Source: an uncultured Desulfobacterales bacterium (GTDB lineage: Bacteria; Desulfobacterota; Desulfobacteria; Desulfobacterales; JAFDCJ01). Taken from it: a stretch of DNA of 6,312 nucleotides. The stretch spans positions 1-6,312 of the forward strand of contig CALZJV010000434.1 in the NCBI GenBank assembly GCA_945787595.1. The letters run 5' to 3'. The notes beneath the pieces are model-generated. The model worked only from the letters and a program-made list of their open reading frames with translations, had not been told where the DNA came from and ran no database searches. Shown one piece after another: positions 5,692 to 6,312 of this stretch (the stretch's first letter is position 1; the number at the start of each line of letters is the position of its first letter). Position numbers and translations under genes: made by a program.

Positions 5692-6312
5692 TTATAATTT
5701 CGCAACCCTTCCCAGTTTCGTGGGGCTTACTATCGGAATCTCTTCCTTTCGTTCAATCACCCGCATGGTTTTCCATTTCCCGCCTAAAAATCGCACATAA
5801 AAGACGACGCCAAGCAAGATGATATAGGCCGTGGCGAAGACCCAGGCGACCATCAAACCGTATTCTAAAACGATGACGGTCAGATAGACCGGCACAATAA
5901 ATACGAACAGGGATAAAAACACGGTCATCAGCATCACATAGCGCGTATCCCCCGCACCTTTGATGGCGGAGCAGAATATGATGTTCATGGTATCAAATAC
6001 GGAGTAAACCGCTACGAAACGCAGCAGAATAATACTGTAACCGTAAATCTCGGAAAATCCACCGGGGTCGGCCCGCAGGGCAAATGGCGCCACAAAGATA
6101 TCGGGCACCAGCACATAAGCCGCAGCGATACTGAGCATGTAAACCAGGGTCAGATGAAAGCCGGAGTAGACAGCTGACTGGGCGCGGCCGGGTTTGTCCG
6201 CCCCCAGATACTGGCCTACGAGCACGGACACGGCGATACCGCTTCCGATCATGGGCATAAAAGCAAGGGTGTTGATGTTAAAGGCGATATTCGTCGCTGC
6301 CAGGCTGGCGAT
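5692..6312 (-). CDS. MATE family efflux transporter, C-terminal half (5' end outside window)
   Basis: The 206 visible residues form the C-terminal lobe of a multidrug and toxin extrusion (MATE) protein, an inner-membrane antiporter that expels organic cations or other solutes using Na+ or H+ gradients. The frame stays open to the right edge. Its first residues, IASLAATNIAFNINTLAF, lead into MPMIGSGIAVSVLVGQYLGA, the typical first segment of the second lobe. IKGAGDTRYVM later matches the conserved GAGDTR loop. About six transmembrane segments are present, as expected for half of a ~450-residue family member. The end is a short basic tail, RVAKL. The Met at 6258 is internal. Substrate cannot be told. 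The gene converges on the cotransporter, and its stop lies 18 bases from the target duplication of the MITE-like element. Confidence 0.92.
   Translation of the reverse strand: MASLAATNIAFNINTLAFMPMIGSGIAVSVLVGQYLGADKPGRAQSAVYSGFHLTLVYMLSIAAAYVLVPDIFVAPFALRADPGGFSEIYGYSIILLRFVAVYSVFDTMNIIFCSAIKGAGDTRYVMLMTVFLSLFVFIVPVYLTVIVLEYGLMVAWVFATAYIILLGVVFYVRFLGGKWKTMRVIERKEEIPIVSPTKLGRVAKL

Noticed and set aside
5628..5822. A 64-codon + strand frame crossing the right end of the inverted-repeat element.
   Set aside because: It runs antisense over the end of the MATE gene and through the repeat arm, with no ribosome-binding site.

Overview
The window looks like chromosomal DNA from a Gram-negative bacterium. 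A secretin needs an outer membrane, and a secreted protein carries a C-terminal tail like the exosortase sorting signals of many Gram-negatives. Moderate G+C and this gene mix would suit a deltaproteobacterium (Desulfobacterota), but nothing seen fixes the taxon.

Layout. (1) Bases 1-1458, + strand: the 3' part of a secretin gene (PilQ/MshL/GspD superfamily), cut by the left edge. (2) Bases 1459-2094: an AT-rich, 636-bp gene-free stretch rich in signals. It holds a sigma-70-like promoter leading to a strong bidirectional terminator (a possible ~125-nt small RNA), then a cluster of dyads, a sigma-54-like promoter, and a leader with several hairpins. (3) Bases 2095-2652, +: a small exported protein with no recognised domain. 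It has a signal peptide and a hydrophobic-plus-basic tail like PEP-CTERM proteins, but lacks the Pro-Glu-Pro motif. (4) Bases 2823-5396, +: a full-length bacterial cation-chloride cotransporter (SLC12/CCC family) with an added ~80-residue Ala/Glu/Lys-rich helical tail. (5) Bases 5397-5691: a convergent intergenic gap almost wholly filled by a 255-bp imperfect inverted repeat flanked by a perfect 8-bp direct repeat, the structure of a MITE or foldback element. (6) Bases 5692-6312, - strand: the C-terminal half of a MATE-family transporter, cut by the right edge.

The genes do not form one obvious pathway. The secretin (export through the outer membrane or pilus assembly) and the exported, possibly exosortase-sorted protein both concern the cell surface. 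The cotransporter and the MATE protein are inner-membrane ion and drug transporters. The most notable items are the MITE-like element with its target duplication, the dense regulatory DNA before the small exported protein, and that protein's PEP-less sorting-like tail.
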